This document shows, piece after piece, positions 1 to 9,185 of a stretch of 64,000 nt of DNA. Source of the DNA: Acinetobacter sp. HY1485. Lineage in GTDB: Bacteria; Pseudomonadota; Gammaproteobacteria; Pseudomonadales; Moraxellaceae. Both the position numbers and the translations under genes were made by a program. The stretch's first letter is position 1, and every line of letters begins with the position of its first letter. The stretch spans positions 305,295-369,294 of the forward strand of contig NZ_JANKZG010000002.1 in the NCBI RefSeq assembly GCF_027568475.1, in the 5' to 3' direction. The notes below the pieces were generated by a model. It was not told the origin of the DNA and searched no databases. It saw nothing but the letters and a program-made list of their open reading frames with translations.

Positions 1-700
1 TGAGTAACACATGCGCTAAGCCATATTGTTTAATTTTTTGACGCATATATTTTAAATTACTTACCTCAAAAGACTGTAAGTAGATGGGTGCAATTTTTTG
101 GCTATATTGATGCTGTGATAAGGTCTTAAGTAAACGATCTTCAAGCGCTAAATGCTGTTGCTGAAAATAGGTTGGATGCTTAGTTTCAATGTATAGTCCA
201 ACAACTTTACCTGTTTTTTTATAATTTGCTTCGGCTAAATCAATAATTTGATCAAGCGTTGGCACTGCATATTGATCATTATATTGTGTATTTTGCGGGC
301 GAATTTTTGGAATACGCTCTCGGGCTTTTACTTGTTGTAACTCCTTAAAGGTTAAGTCTTCGGTAAACCATCCTTGTATCGTTTTACCATCAATTACTTT
401 CGTGGTTTGCTTATCTTTAAATTGTAGCAAGGTACTAATATTAGTTGTTCCACCAATTTCGTTTTCATGCCGTGCCACTAAAACACCGTCTTTGGTTGCC
501 ACTAAATCAGGTTCTATAAAATCTGCCCCATCGTCCATGGCTTGTTGATAAGAGGCTAACGTGTGCTCAGGACGCAGTGCGCTTGCTCCGCGATGCCCAA
601 TCACAATAATATTTTTATTTAACTCTGCATGTGCCGAAAAACCCAAACATGCCACTAATGATGTCATGCCTAAACATGCCCCCATTTTTTTAATCATCAT
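1..700 (-). CDS. glpQ: Glycerophosphodiester phosphodiesterase, C-terminus outside window
   Basis: The gene reads off the left edge, so about 233 N-terminal codons are present and there is no stop. It starts with a signal peptide (MMIKKMGACLGM..., ending near SAHA before ELNK), so the enzyme is likely periplasmic. An LVAC lipobox-like string also occurs in the signal, so a lipoprotein is possible. The GDPD catalytic set is visible: IGHRGA, then FIEPD, then the HEN histidine. The family hydrolyses glycerophosphodiesters to glycerol 3-phosphate and an alcohol. Two ATG codons lie in tandem at 700 and 697 behind GAGGG; the second has the better spacing. The name rests on motifs from a partial protein, so a paralogue such as UgpQ cannot be excluded, although the signal peptide favours GlpQ. 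Confidence 0.85.
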   Translation of the reverse strand, partial: MMIKKMGACLGMTSLVACLGFSAHAELNKNIIVIGHRGASALRPEHTLASYQQAMDDGADFIEPDLVATKDGVLVARHENEIGGTTNISTLLQFKDKQTTKVIDGKTIQGWFTEDLTFKELQQVKARERIPKIRPQNTQYNDQYAVPTLDQIIDLAEANYKKTGKVVGLYIETKHPTYFQQQHLALEDRLLKTLSQHQYSQKIAPIYLQSFEVSNLKYMRQKIKQYGLAHVLL

Positions 701-757
701 CAACCCTCGCTTATTTTTATGATGCTTCAATGTAGCGTAGGTTTTTGACGGTTCTAT

Positions 758-780
758 GAAAAAAACCCTCTGTTGAGGGC
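758..780 (-). terminator. Rho-independent terminator after the Old Yellow Enzyme gene
   Basis: On the minus strand CCCTC and GAGGG form a 5-bp stem around a four-base loop, followed by a run of seven T. It lies 7 bp past the reductase stop codon and before glpQ. Confidence 0.8.
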
Positions 781-786
781 TTAATT

Positions 787-1851
787 TTACTTTTGAAGAG
801 CAGGATAATCGGTATAACCTTTCTCCAAATCATCGGTCAGTGCATAGAACGTGCTTGGGTCTGGTTCGTTCCAAGGTAAGTTGTTCTCTAAACGATATAA
901 TAAATCTGGATTAGCAATAAATGCTTTACCAAAGGCAACTGCATCTGCTTTGTTTTCTGCCAATAGTGTTTTTGCTGACTCAGTGGTTAGACCTTCATTA
1001 GCAATCCACGCACCATTAAATTTTTCACGTAGTTGGGGGCTAATGCTGTCTTCAGCTTTGTATTCACGTACAAATACAAATGCAACATCACGTTTACTCA
1101 GTTGCTCCATCACATAACCAAACGTTTCTAATGGATTAGCATCGCCCATATCTTCAGCATCACCACGCGGTGATAAATGTACACCTACACGCCCTGCACC
1201 CCAAATGGCAATAAATTCATCTACCACTTCAAGCAATAAACGCGCACGATTTTCTACTGAACCACCATACTCGTCATCACGCACATTGGTTGTACTTTGT
1301 AAAAACTCATCAATAAGATAACCATTTGCAGCATGTAGTTCTACACCGTCAAAACCTGCCTCTTTAGCAAGTTGTGCAGATGTTTTATATTGCTCAATAA
1401 TTGTTTTAATTTCTTCTAATGTTAAAGCATGCGGTGTCGTATATGCACGTTGTGGACGTAAAATTTTGACGTGTCCTTGAGGTGCAATCGCACTGGGTGC
1501 AACAGGTAAGTCGCCATCTAAAAGTTCAGGGTCAGACACACGTCCCACATGCCAAAGCTGTGCCACAATTTTAGTATTTTGTGCATGCACCGCATCAATA
1601 ATTTTTGTCCATGCTTGTGCTTGAGTTTTGTTCCAAAGCCCAGGCGTATTGGCATAACCTACAGCTTTAGGGCTAATCACCGTCGCTTCTGTTAAAATTA
1701 AGCCTGCATTGGCACGTTGTTGGTAATATTTCACCATTAAATCGGTTGGGACACGTTCAGGATTACTGCGTGCACGGGTAAGTGGTGCCATTACCAAACG
1801 GTTTTTTAATTGTAGATCACCTATTGTTAAAGGTGTGTTGAGCTCAGCCAT
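787..1851 (-). CDS. Old Yellow Enzyme family alkene reductase (NemA-like)
   Basis: An FMN-dependent ene-reductase of 354 aa, the usual length for the family, which reduces activated C=C bonds of electrophiles (enals, maleimides, quinones) with NAD(P)H. Seen: N-terminal LKNRLVMAPLTR, the substrate-binding pair H173 and N176 in HAANGYL, and the following DEFLQSTTNVRDDEYGGS segment, all typical of NemA and xenobiotic reductases. The cofactor and reaction come from the family; the natural substrate is unknown. It lies 29 bp downstream of an ArsR-type regulator on the same strand and ends at a clear terminator, so the two probably form an operon controlled by that regulator. E. coli nemA is instead paired with the TetR-family NemR. 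Confidence 0.9.
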   Translation of the reverse strand: MAELNTPLTIGDLQLKNRLVMAPLTRARSNPERVPTDLMVKYYQQRANAGLILTEATVISPKAVGYANTPGLWNKTQAQAWTKIIDAVHAQNTKIVAQLWHVGRVSDPELLDGDLPVAPSAIAPQGHVKILRPQRAYTTPHALTLEEIKTIIEQYKTSAQLAKEAGFDGVELHAANGYLIDEFLQSTTNVRDDEYGGSVENRARLLLEVVDEFIAIWGAGRVGVHLSPRGDAEDMGDANPLETFGYVMEQLSKRDVAFVFVREYKAEDSISPQLREKFNGAWIANEGLTTESAKTLLAENKADAVAFGKAFIANPDLLYRLENNLPWNEPDPSTFYALTDDLEKGYTDYPALQK

Positions 1852-1880
1852 ATTCCCTCACTTACACCCTGCACAAATGG

Positions 1881-2186
1881 CTAGAGTGTTGTTTGTAAAT
1901 GTTGTATGTACTGCTGAATGAGTGCTTCATTTCTTGAAAAGTAAGACCATTGTCCGTACTTTTGCGCGCTGATTAAACCTGCGTTTTGTAACACAGACAA
2001 ATGGTTAGACATGGTGGATTGTGCCACTTTTCCAAGTCGCTCAATCTGTCCTGCACAAACCCCTCGCCGAAAGCCATCTGCACATTGTTCTGCATCAAAA
2101 TATTGCTCGGGGTGTTTAATCCATTGCAAAATTTGACGGCGTAACGGATTGGCTAACGCTTTACTAATTACGTCAATATTCATCAT
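1881..2186 (-). CDS. ArsR/SmtB family winged-helix regulator
   Basis: A 101-aa protein with a winged-helix fold: N-terminal helix ANPLRRQILQW, recognition region about residues 53-71 (KVAQSTMSNHLSVLQNAGL) and a beta-wing around YGQWSYF. It has two cysteines, C35 and C44, in an insertion before the DNA-reading helices (EQCADGFRRGVCAG). The ELCVCDL metal motif of ArsR itself is absent. Because the next gene is an electrophile-reducing Old Yellow Enzyme, I infer that the cysteines sense reactive electrophiles or oxidants, but this is unproven. Two strong palindromes upstream are candidate operators, pointing to autoregulation. Two ATGs are in tandem at the start. Confidence 0.85.
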   Translation of the reverse strand: MMNIDVISKALANPLRRQILQWIKHPEQYFDAEQCADGFRRGVCAGQIERLGKVAQSTMSNHLSVLQNAGLISAQKYGQWSYFSRNEALIQQYIQHLQTTL

Positions 2187-2240
2187 TTTGATACATCAGT
2201 GAGTCAGAAGCAGCACAGCAATCATCATCAATACAAAATC

Positions 2241-2305
2241 ATTATATCTAAAATTTACGATATTAATATCGTTTTTTGTCAATATTTGTATCGTATATTT
2301 ACGAT
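2241..2305 (-). promoter_or_regulatory. arsR-type operator/promoter with two palindromes
   Basis: A perfect 16-bp palindrome ACGATATTAATATCGT lies at 2257-2272. A second inverted repeat, ATCGTA-TATT-TACGAT, is at 2290-2305. On the minus strand a TATAAT is at 2246-2241, so the first palindrome covers the -35 area of that promoter. A TTGACA lies at 2282-2277 between the palindromes but is too far (30 bp) to pair with that -10. The arrangement suits repression of the regulator-reductase operon by a dimeric ArsR protein. Binding itself is inferred. Confidence 0.6.
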
Positions 2306-2326
2306 TTACTGTGCTTCTTTAAAAAT

Positions 2327-3422
2327 TTACAGCCCTTGTTTTAAACTTGCCTCAATAAATTTATCAAGATCGCCATCTAAAACAGCGCCCGTATTTGAAT
2401 TTTCTACGCCTGTACGTAAGTCTTTGATACGTGAGTCATCAAGTACATAAGAACGAATTTGACTCCCCCAACCAATATCAGATTTACTCTCTTCTAAGGC
2501 TTGTGCAGCTTCATTACGCTTGTTCATTTCAAGCTCGTACAATTTTGCACGTAACTGTTTCCACGCGTGGTCACGGTTGGCATGTTGCGAACGTTGGTTT
2601 TGACATGCCACCACAATACCTGTTGGCGCGTGAGTTAAACGTACCGCAGAGTCAGTTTTGTTGATGTGCTGACCACCTGCACCCGAGGCACGGTAAGTAT
2701 CTGTACGCACATCAGCAGGGTTAATTTCAATTTCAATATTGTCATCAACTTCAGGCGATACAAACACAGCACTAAATGAAGTATGACGGCGGTTACCGCT
2801 GTCAAATGGCGATTTACGTACTAAACGATGCACGCCTGTTTCGGTACGCAACCAACCAAAGGCATACTCACCTTCTACACGAATGGTTGCAGATTTAATG
2901 CCTGCCACATCACCGTCTGAAACTTCCATCAGTTCTGCTTTAAACCCATGACGCTCAATCCAACGCATATACATACGTAATAGCATTGATGCCCAATCTT
3001 GTGCTTCTGTACCACCAGAACCTGCTTGTACTTCTACATAGCATGGGTTTGGATCCATCGGGTTACTAAACATACGACGGAACTCAAGTTTAGCAAGTGC
3101 TTCTTCTGCACTGTCTAACTCGGCTTCTACATCGCTCAGTAAGCTTTCATCTTCTACTTCTACCGCCAAATCAAGCATCGCTTTGGCATCTTCAATTTGT
3201 TCTGCAAGGTTGTCTAACACGTTCAGAACGTTTTCTAAATCACCCTTTTCTTTGGCCATTGCCTGTGCGCGCTTTTGGTCGTTCCAAATCGCAGGATCTT
3301 CTAATTCACGTAGAACTTCTTCTAAACGCTCTTTTTTAAGATCGTAGTCAAAGATACCCCCGTAGTGTTTGACCACGGTCTGTTAGATCTTTAAGCTTAT
3401 TTAAATACGGATTAATTTCCAC
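2327..3422 (-). CDS. prfB: Peptide chain release factor 2, made by programmed +1 frameshift
   Basis: RF2 reads UGA and UAA stop codons and triggers peptide release. The coding sequence is in two frames. A 24-codon leader starts at GTG 3422 ([15 protein letters not shown]...) and ends CGG GGG TAT CTT TGA; ribosomes slip +1 on CTT and continue with [12 protein letters not shown]. The joined product is 364 aa, matching family length. Motifs: codon-recognition tripeptide SPF in VRKSPFDSG and the catalytic GGQ in [15 protein letters not shown] start at 3376 would give a falsely shortened protein. The leader start is GTG with only a weak GAGA upstream. Low RF2 allows frameshifting, so the protein controls its own synthesis (known for E. 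coli). A heptamer repeat begins 55 bp upstream. Confidence 0.95.
3344..3360 (-). promoter_or_regulatory. prfB +1 frameshift site
   Basis: On the minus strand the sequence GGGGTATCTTTGACTAC contains the slippery CTT (3353-3351) directly before in-frame TGA (3350-3348), with a following C. A GGGGG run just upstream acts as the internal Shine-Dalgarno-like stimulator. The E. coli site is AGGGGGTATCTTTGAC, identical here except for the first base, which is C. Confidence 0.93.
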
Positions 3423-3477
3423 GTAAATTTCTCACTACACAGGTAAAAACTAGTACTTATTTTATCATAAATCGAAA

Positions 3478-3612
3478 ATTTAGGATTTAGGATTTAGGAT
3501 TTAGGATTTAGGATTTAGGATTTAGGATTTAGGATTTAGGATTTAGGATTTAGGATTTAGGATTTAGGATTTAGGATTTAGGATTTAGGATTTAGGATTT
3601 AGGATTTAGGAT
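3478..3612. repeat. Heptanucleotide tandem repeat, 19 perfect ATTTAGG units
   Basis: Nineteen uninterrupted copies of ATTTAGG run from 3478 to 3610, followed by a partial unit AT. No copy deviates. The array sits 55 bp upstream of the prfB start and about 230 bp upstream of the porin start. A possible prfB -10 (TATGAT, minus strand 3469-3464) abuts it, so its -35 region falls inside the repeat. Perfect arrays of this kind normally vary in copy number by slippage, so the locus is probably a variable-number repeat. Any effect on prfB or porin transcription is inference. Confidence 0.98.
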
Positions 3613-3839
3613 GCAATAAAATATTAAAGTAAAATTAAATTTTTAAAAAAGATACAAATAAATGACACTATTAATAAAACATAACATTATATATTTACCA
3701 TAAATAACAATAACTTAAACTCAAAAAACCAACTTATTTATTCAAGATTACACACACAATATTGACCAAAAAGAAAAACGCTCTAAACTCAAACTTGTAA
3801 CAAAAAATGTAAATTACTTTCTTTTGGAGGAGAGTAACC

Positions 3840-4613
3840 ATGAAAAAAACTTTACTTGCTACAGCACTTTTTGCAGGTCTTGCAATTACAGGTACAGCGA
3901 ATGCGTACCAAACCGAAGTAGGCGGCTCATACAGTTACCTAGATCCAGATCACGGTGATGGTGTAAGTCAGTTTGGTGTCAATGGTACTTACTACTTCAA
4001 TCCTGTACAAACACGTAATGCACCGCTTGCAGAAGCAGCATTTTTAGACCGTGCCAGCAATGTAAATGCACAAGCCAACTACGGTCATAACAATGGCGTA
4101 AAAAATTCAACTTACGGTATTGGCGGTGAATATTACGTTCCAAATTCTGACTTCTATTTGGGTGGTAATGTTGCTCGTAACGAGATTAAACTTGACCACT
4201 CAAGTGCAGAGAAAAAAACCACGCTTTATAGTGCAGAAGTAGGTTATTTACCTGCACCAGGGTTATTGGTTGCAGTGGGTGCACAAGGTTATGACACTAA
4301 AAATGGTGATGACGGTGTAGACCCTACCTTACGTGCAAAATATGTAACACAAGTCGGACAGCACGATGTGAACTTAGAAGCACGTGGTGTGTTTGGTAGC
4401 GATAACAACAAACAATACTATGTAGGTGGTGACTACTACATCGACAAAACATTAAGTGTTGGTGCAGATTACACAAAAGACAAATCTATTGATCAAAATC
4501 AATGGGGCTTAACTGCGAAGAAATTCTTTAATGAAAATCTAAGCGTGGATGGTCGTCTTGGTTTTGGTGATGATTACAACACCTATACTGTTGGTGCATC
4601 TTACCGCTTCTAA
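3840..4613 (+). CDS. Omp33-36-family outer membrane porin
   Basis: A 257-aa beta-barrel protein with a clean signal peptide (MKKTLLATALFAGLAITGTANA, cleaved before YQTE), alternating aromatic strands and a C-terminal phenylalanine (GASYRF), the outer membrane insertion signal. The string PLAEAAFLDRASNVNAQANY near residues 61-80 and the AYQTEV mature N-terminus resemble the Acinetobacter Omp33-36 porin, a water/ion channel linked to carbapenem uptake and host cell death. This copy is somewhat shorter than I recall for that protein, so it may be a paralogue. A very strong Shine-Dalgarno (GGAGGAG) precedes the ATG and a terminator follows directly, so it is a highly expressed single-gene unit. 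Confidence 0.8.
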   Translation: MKKTLLATALFAGLAITGTANAYQTEVGGSYSYLDPDHGDGVSQFGVNGTYYFNPVQTRNAPLAEAAFLDRASNVNAQANYGHNNGVKNSTYGIGGEYYVPNSDFYLGGNVARNEIKLDHSSAEKKTTLYSAEVGYLPAPGLLVAVGAQGYDTKNGDDGVDPTLRAKYVTQVGQHDVNLEARGVFGSDNNKQYYVGGDYYIDKTLSVGADYTKDKSIDQNQWGLTAKKFFNENLSVDGRLGFGDDYNTYTVGASYRF

Positions 4614-4625
4614 TGGTATAAAACT

Positions 4626-4654
4626 AAAAAGCACGCTTCAGGGCGTGCTTTTTT
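4626..4654 (+). terminator. Rho-independent terminator of the porin gene
   Basis: AAAAAGCACGC and GCGTGCTTTTTT form a GC-rich stem with a short loop and a T-run, 13 bp after the porin stop codon. Confidence 0.88.
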
Positions 4655-5406
4655 AATACAAAATATCTTCAAATGCCTATACTTGCTGTTTTTTATTTCA
4701 GGGTCTTGCTCAGCACATATTTTTGATTTTCTTAGTAAACGCATTAGGCAATTTCATAACCTTAATAAAGCATTATCAAAATCTTTTAAAGTATTTACTT
4801 TGCTATTAAATATACCATCCCATCTTGGTACATTTCATATAATATAAATATAAAATTTAATATTAAGCCCAACTTCATTTTTAAAATGGCTGTTTGAATA
4901 TCTTGCTTCGAAGTTTGGTCAAAACAAGAAATAACCTGCAACCTCATTAACCGTATCTAGCACCGTTCTCGACTTGACAATGGTCTAATTCAGCTTGAGG
5001 TAAATAAGGCTTAAAAATATGAATATCGCGTAATATACCAAGCCCCATAATATAAATATATTAATTAAAATACTAATGATTCTCTCTTAGTACATTTGAT
5101 TATTGTTTTATTTCGCGCTTCTTGCTCATAAACATAAAAAAGAAAATAACGCAGCAAATTAGGTTTTAGAAAAATCGTCATAGCCTTTTACTATACAATA
5201 TCCGTTAACTAATAATATGTACTTAACTTTATTTGAAGTAAGCAATATTTAACCCACCGATTCAATTCTACTAAATCCCCTACCTAGCCTGTTCTATTTA
5301 AATTTTTGCTCAATTCAATTTTCGGTTTAAAAATCACTCCAATAGTTTCAATATTTTTAACGCTGATCTGTAGGCTTTTAAGCTAATACTCCCAAAACCA
5401 TCAAAC
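4655..5406. other. Gene-free AT-rich stretch with a possible coding remnant
   Basis: No convincing gene is present. On the minus strand a 33-codon frame from ATG 5048 to TAA 4947 reads MGLGILRDIHIFKPYLPQ... with protein-like composition, followed directly by a second stop. It may be a scrap of a decayed gene. I see no terminal repeats, tRNA or clear regulatory element. Confidence 0.4.
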
Positions 5407-7101
5407 TCATATCACCGCCATTAAATAAACAATATGCAGTTGCAGACGAGTCACGCCATTAAAAGAATTTTTATCTAATTGATATACAAGGCGTATTCTT
5501 TTGGATGTTTCATCAAATGAAAATCGATCCTTTGCATTAAAACCAATCGCATCAATGATCTGCCCACTTTGGCATTTTAAACTCAGTTTTAAATGTTTTT
5601 CTTTCAACCATCTAAAATTTAAAACGTCAAAAACACCCTCAAACACAGGATACGGAAATTTTTGTCCCCATGGTCCCAAAGCATCAATTTTTTCAACAGT
5701 GGTTAAGTTCAATGCTTCAGCGGGTAACATACCATCTGTCCATAACACTTCCTCTAAGATGCTTGCATCTACTTGGGCAATACACTGTTCAAAAGCAGTT
5801 TTGAAAGCTTCAAAGTCCACTTTTTTGATGGTTAATCCTGCTGCTGCTGCATGACCACCAAAAAACCGAATAAGATGTGGATATTCTTCTGCCACTTTTT
5901 CGATCATATCGCGTACATGGATACCCTCAATAGAGCGTGCAGAACCTTTAATATGAATACCATCTGCATCAGGTGCAAATACAATACTTGGGCGATGAAA
6001 CTGTTCTTTTAAACGCCCTGCCACAATACCAATCACCCCTTGGTGCCAATGTTCTTCAAATAATACAATGGCAGATTTTGGTGTATCTAAATGAATGTTT
6101 TGTAAAATCTGTAAGGCTTCATCTTTAATTTCACCCTCAACAGTACGGCGTTCTAAATTTAAACGCTGTAATTGCTGTGCGAGTGGATATGCTTCTTCAA
6201 AAGTAGATGCAAGTAAACATTCAATACCCACATCCATGGTTTCCATACGCCCTGCGGCATTCAGGCGTGGTCCAAGTACAAAACCAAAATCTTGCGCTGT
6301 GGCATGTTGTACTGATTTTCCTGCAACATCAAACAATGCCAAAATTCCTGCTCGACATTGATGCTGTTGAATACGTTTGAGTCCTGCATCAATTAAAATT
6401 CGGTTGTTATAATCTAACGCAGCAACATCGGCATATGTACCTAATGCCACTAAATCTAAATACTGCCCCATATTACAAGTGGTTTTGCCTTGCTTTTTAC
6501 GTTGTGTAGCAAGATGTGCCAAGATATAAAAAGCCACGCCTACACCTGCAAGTGCTTTACTCTCAAATGGACAACCCAACTGATTAGGATTCACCACCGC
6601 ATCCGCTTCAGGTGCAGATTTTGTCGTCAGGTGATGGTCGGTAACAATGACTTTCATGCCATGCAATTTGGCTTGTTCTACACCTGTATGGCTTGAAATA
6701 CCGTTATCCACTGTAATGAGTAACTGTGGTTGATATTTTTGCTGTACCAAATCTGCAATTTTAGGCGTAAGCCCATAACCATATTTAAAACGGTCAGGTA
6801 CAACATAATCTACTTTTGCCCCCATTTGGCGAAGTGCAAGCACCATCAGTGCCGTACTCGTTGCACCATCGGTATCATAATCGCCTACAATTACAATATG
6901 TTGCTGTGTATCAATTGCCTCATCTATAAGCGCAACGGCACTATCCAAACCTTTAAAGGTAGGCTTGAGCAGATGCTGTAATTTTAGTTCTAGATGTGTG
7001 GCGTGTTGCACACCTCGCCCTGCTAAAATGGTTTGCATAAAAGACGGCAAACCCTGAAACAAGTCAGGGTTTGTTAAAAGCGGACGTTGTTGTATTTTCA
7101 T
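5407..7101 (-). CDS. recJ: Single-stranded-DNA-specific exonuclease RecJ
   Basis: RecJ degrades single-stranded DNA 5' to 3' in RecF-pathway recombination, mismatch repair and base excision repair. At 564 aa it is near the family norm. DHH-domain motifs: VGDYDTDGATST (metal-binding aspartates), LITVDNGISS, and VIVTDHH; the DHHA1 domain carries FFGGHAAAAGLTI. The start is ATG 7101, which overlaps the pdxH stop as TAATG, implying translational coupling. A frame extension of nine residues upstream (MGACPFNAI) lies within pdxH and is unlikely to be used. No terminator is obvious downstream. Confidence 0.95.
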   Translation of the reverse strand: MKIQQRPLLTNPDLFQGLPSFMQTILAGRGVQHATHLELKLQHLLKPTFKGLDSAVALIDEAIDTQQHIVIVGDYDTDGATSTALMVLALRQMGAKVDYVVPDRFKYGYGLTPKIADLVQQKYQPQLLITVDNGISSHTGVEQAKLHGMKVIVTDHHLTTKSAPEADAVVNPNQLGCPFESKALAGVGVAFYILAHLATQRKKQGKTTCNMGQYLDLVALGTYADVAALDYNNRILIDAGLKRIQQHQCRAGILALFDVAGKSVQHATAQDFGFVLGPRLNAAGRMETMDVGIECLLASTFEEAYPLAQQLQRLNLERRTVEGEIKDEALQILQNIHLDTPKSAIVLFEEHWHQGVIGIVAGRLKEQFHRPSIVFAPDADGIHIKGSARSIEGIHVRDMIEKVAEEYPHLIRFFGGHAAAAGLTIKKVDFEAFKTAFEQCIAQVDASILEEVLWTDGMLPAEALNLTTVEKIDALGPWGQKFPYPVFEGVFDVLNFRWLKEKHLKLSLKCQSGQIIDAIGFNAKDRFSFDETSKRIRLVYQLDKNSFNGVTRLQLHIVYLMAVI

Positions 7102-7757
7102 TATGGCATTAAACGGGCAAGCACCCATGCTCCATCATGTTGGGTATATTGTAAACGGTCATGTAAACGGTTGGGACGCCCTTGCCAAAATTCGTAACTT
7201 ATTGGCTCGATACGATATCCACCCCAAAAAATAGGTTTTTCAAGTTCAGGTTTATCTACTACTTCATCATGCAGGTGTTGATAACGTTGTTGTAATGCTT
7301 CACGGTCTTCAATTTGACCACTTTGAGGCGTACTCACATGTGCTGCAATTTGGCTATCTCGTGGGCGTTTATGGTAATAATCTGTCGACTCTTGTTCAGA
7401 TATTTTTTTAACCACGCCTGAGATACGCACCTGACGTTCTAAACTTGCCCAATAAAACAAAATTTCTGCATATGGATTTTGTGCTAAATCTAAGCCTTTT
7501 TGACTGTCATAATTAGTATAGAAGTCATAGCCTACCTCGGTTGCACCACGTAATAATACGGTACGTACATGCGGACGACCTTGTGCATCTGCCGTTGCCA
7601 AAGACATAGCATACGGCTCGTGCAGTTGTGCCTGTAAAGCAAAATTAAACCAATTCAAAAACTGCTCATGCGGGTTTTCGCTTACTTGTGACTCAATCAG
7701 TTCACCTTGTTCATAACTTAAACGTAATTCACTTAAATCTTTAATCACATCGCTCAT
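7101..7757 (-). CDS. pdxH: Pyridoxamine/pyridoxine 5'-phosphate oxidase
   Basis: An FMN enzyme that oxidises PNP or PMP to pyridoxal 5'-phosphate, the last step of vitamin B6 synthesis and salvage. The 218-aa length and the order of motifs match E. coli PdxH: YEQGEL near the N-terminus, MSLATADAQGRPHVRTVLLRG, FYTNYDSQKG, the FYWASLERQVRISG segment, and C-terminal FWQGRPNRLHDRLQY. It lies between glmM (20 bp upstream) and recJ (TAATG overlap) on one strand, so the three are probably cotranscribed, although their functions are unrelated. Confidence 0.95.
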   Translation of the reverse strand: MSDVIKDLSELRLSYEQGELIESQVSENPHEQFLNWFNFALQAQLHEPYAMSLATADAQGRPHVRTVLLRGATEVGYDFYTNYDSQKGLDLAQNPYAEILFYWASLERQVRISGVVKKISEQESTDYYHKRPRDSQIAAHVSTPQSGQIEDREALQQRYQHLHDEVVDKPELEKPIFWGGYRIEPISYEFWQGRPNRLHDRLQYTQHDGAWVLARLMP

Positions 7758-7777
7758 GGTTTAATTTTCCTTTTTAT

Positions 7778-9106
7778 TTACGCATGTTGTTTAATTGCAT
7801 CAGCTAAATCGTTTGCAAGTTGCTTAACTTCCGCAAGTTGATCCCCTTCTACCATCACACGAATCATAGGTTCTGTGCCTGATTTACGAATAAGTAAACG
7901 ACCACGCCCTTGCAACTGTTGCTCTGCTTGGTCAAATTTTTCAACTAAGGCAGGAATGGCAAATGGGTCCATCATTTGCTCTAAACGCACATTAACCAAC
8001 ACTTGTGGAAATAGCTCAAAGCCCTCTACAAGCTCATGTAGTGCTTTGTTTTGATATACCATTACGGTTAATACTTGCAATGCTGCAATAATTGCATCGC
8101 CTGTGGTGCTTTTATCTAGTGTTAAAATATGCCCGGATGGTTCGCCACCAATTGCCCACGCATTTTCTTGTAAGTCTTGTAGCACATAACGGTCGCCTAC
8201 TTTGGCACGTACAAAGGGTACTTCATGTTTTTGTAAAGCAAATTCAAGTGCCATATTACTCATGACTGTACCTACAATTCCTGCAGGTTTCTTTTTGGCT
8301 TGAGTGGCTAAAATATAAAGAATATGATCGCCATCAATCAGGTTTCCGTGTTTATCTACCAAAATGACACGGTCGGCATCACCATCAAATGCAATACCAA
8401 TATCTGCTTGATGTTCTATTACCGCTTTTTGTAAACTTTCTGGATGTGTAGAACCACAGTTTTCGTTGATGTTCACGCCATTAGGTTCATTATAAATTGC
8501 CGTAACTTGTGCCCCTAACTCTCTAAATACGGCAGGTCCTACGTTGTACGCTGCACCGTGAGCACAATCCACCACAATTCTTAAATTGCGTAAGTTATAG
8601 CGGTATGGAAACGTCGATTTACAAAACTCAATGTAGCGTCCATTGGCATCTTTAACACGCACACTTTTTCCAAGCTGTGCTGTATCTTCAATCACAATCT
8701 CATCTTCTAATGCTTGGTTAATAGCATCTTGTACATCATCGGGTAGTTTTTTACCTTCACCCGAAAAGAATTTGATTCCATTGTCAAAATATGGGTTATG
8801 AGAAGCCGAAATTACAATTCCTGCATCGGCATGTAATGCACGTGTTAAATGTGCAATAGCAGGGGTTGGCAGTGGTCCTAACAAGTGAACATAAACACCT
8901 GCTGCATTTAAACCCGACTGTAAAGCAGACTCTAAGATATATCCAGAAAGACGAGTATCTTTACCCATAACGACCACAGGTTTACGGTTCGGATTTTGTT
9001 GTTTAAGCACTTTCCCTGCGGCAAAACCGAGTTTTAATGCAAATTCTGGCGTGATTGGAAGTTGTCCAAATTTTCCACGAATACCATCTGTGCCAAAATA
9101 ACTCAT
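7778..9106 (-). CDS. glmM: Phosphoglucosamine mutase
   Basis: GlmM converts glucosamine 6-phosphate to glucosamine 1-phosphate on the route to UDP-GlcNAc for peptidoglycan and lipid A. All family signatures are present in 442 aa: N-terminal YFGTDGIRG, the phosphoserine loop [10 protein letters not shown] with S102, the metal loop FDGDADRV, the sugar-binding GEPSGH, and the phosphate-binding C-terminal [12 protein letters not shown]. It has its own upstream gap of about 80 bp after the guaB terminator and leads a likely glmM-pdxH-recJ unit. Confidence 0.97.
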   Translation of the reverse strand: MSYFGTDGIRGKFGQLPITPEFALKLGFAAGKVLKQQNPNRKPVVVMGKDTRLSGYILESALQSGLNAAGVYVHLLGPLPTPAIAHLTRALHADAGIVISASHNPYFDNGIKFFSGEGKKLPDDVQDAINQALEDEIVIEDTAQLGKSVRVKDANGRYIEFCKSTFPYRYNLRNLRIVVDCAHGAAYNVGPAVFRELGAQVTAIYNEPNGVNINENCGSTHPESLQKAVIEHQADIGIAFDGDADRVILVDKHGNLIDGDHILYILATQAKKKPAGIVGTVMSNMALEFALQKHEVPFVRAKVGDRYVLQDLQENAWAIGGEPSGHILTLDKSTTGDAIIAALQVLTVMVYQNKALHELVEGFELFPQVLVNVRLEQMMDPFAIPALVEKFDQAEQQLQGRGRLLIRKSGTEPMIRVMVEGDQLAEVKQLANDLADAIKQHA

Positions 9107-9185
9107 GCGTTTCTCACTACCTATTCGATCTAGGACGACTAAATCTTTTTCTTGTTCATCAAGTGAAATACTTTACACCAAAATG

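Noticed and set aside
3478..3612. Repeat array as CRISPR or telomere-like element
   Set aside because: Units are 7 bp without spacers, so it is not CRISPR, and its position inside a chromosome between housekeeping genes does not fit a telomere.
7102..7128. recJ start nine codons upstream (MGACPFNAI)
   Set aside because: It lies within pdxH and is not RecJ-like; ATG 7101 overlaps the pdxH stop as TAATG, a standard coupling.
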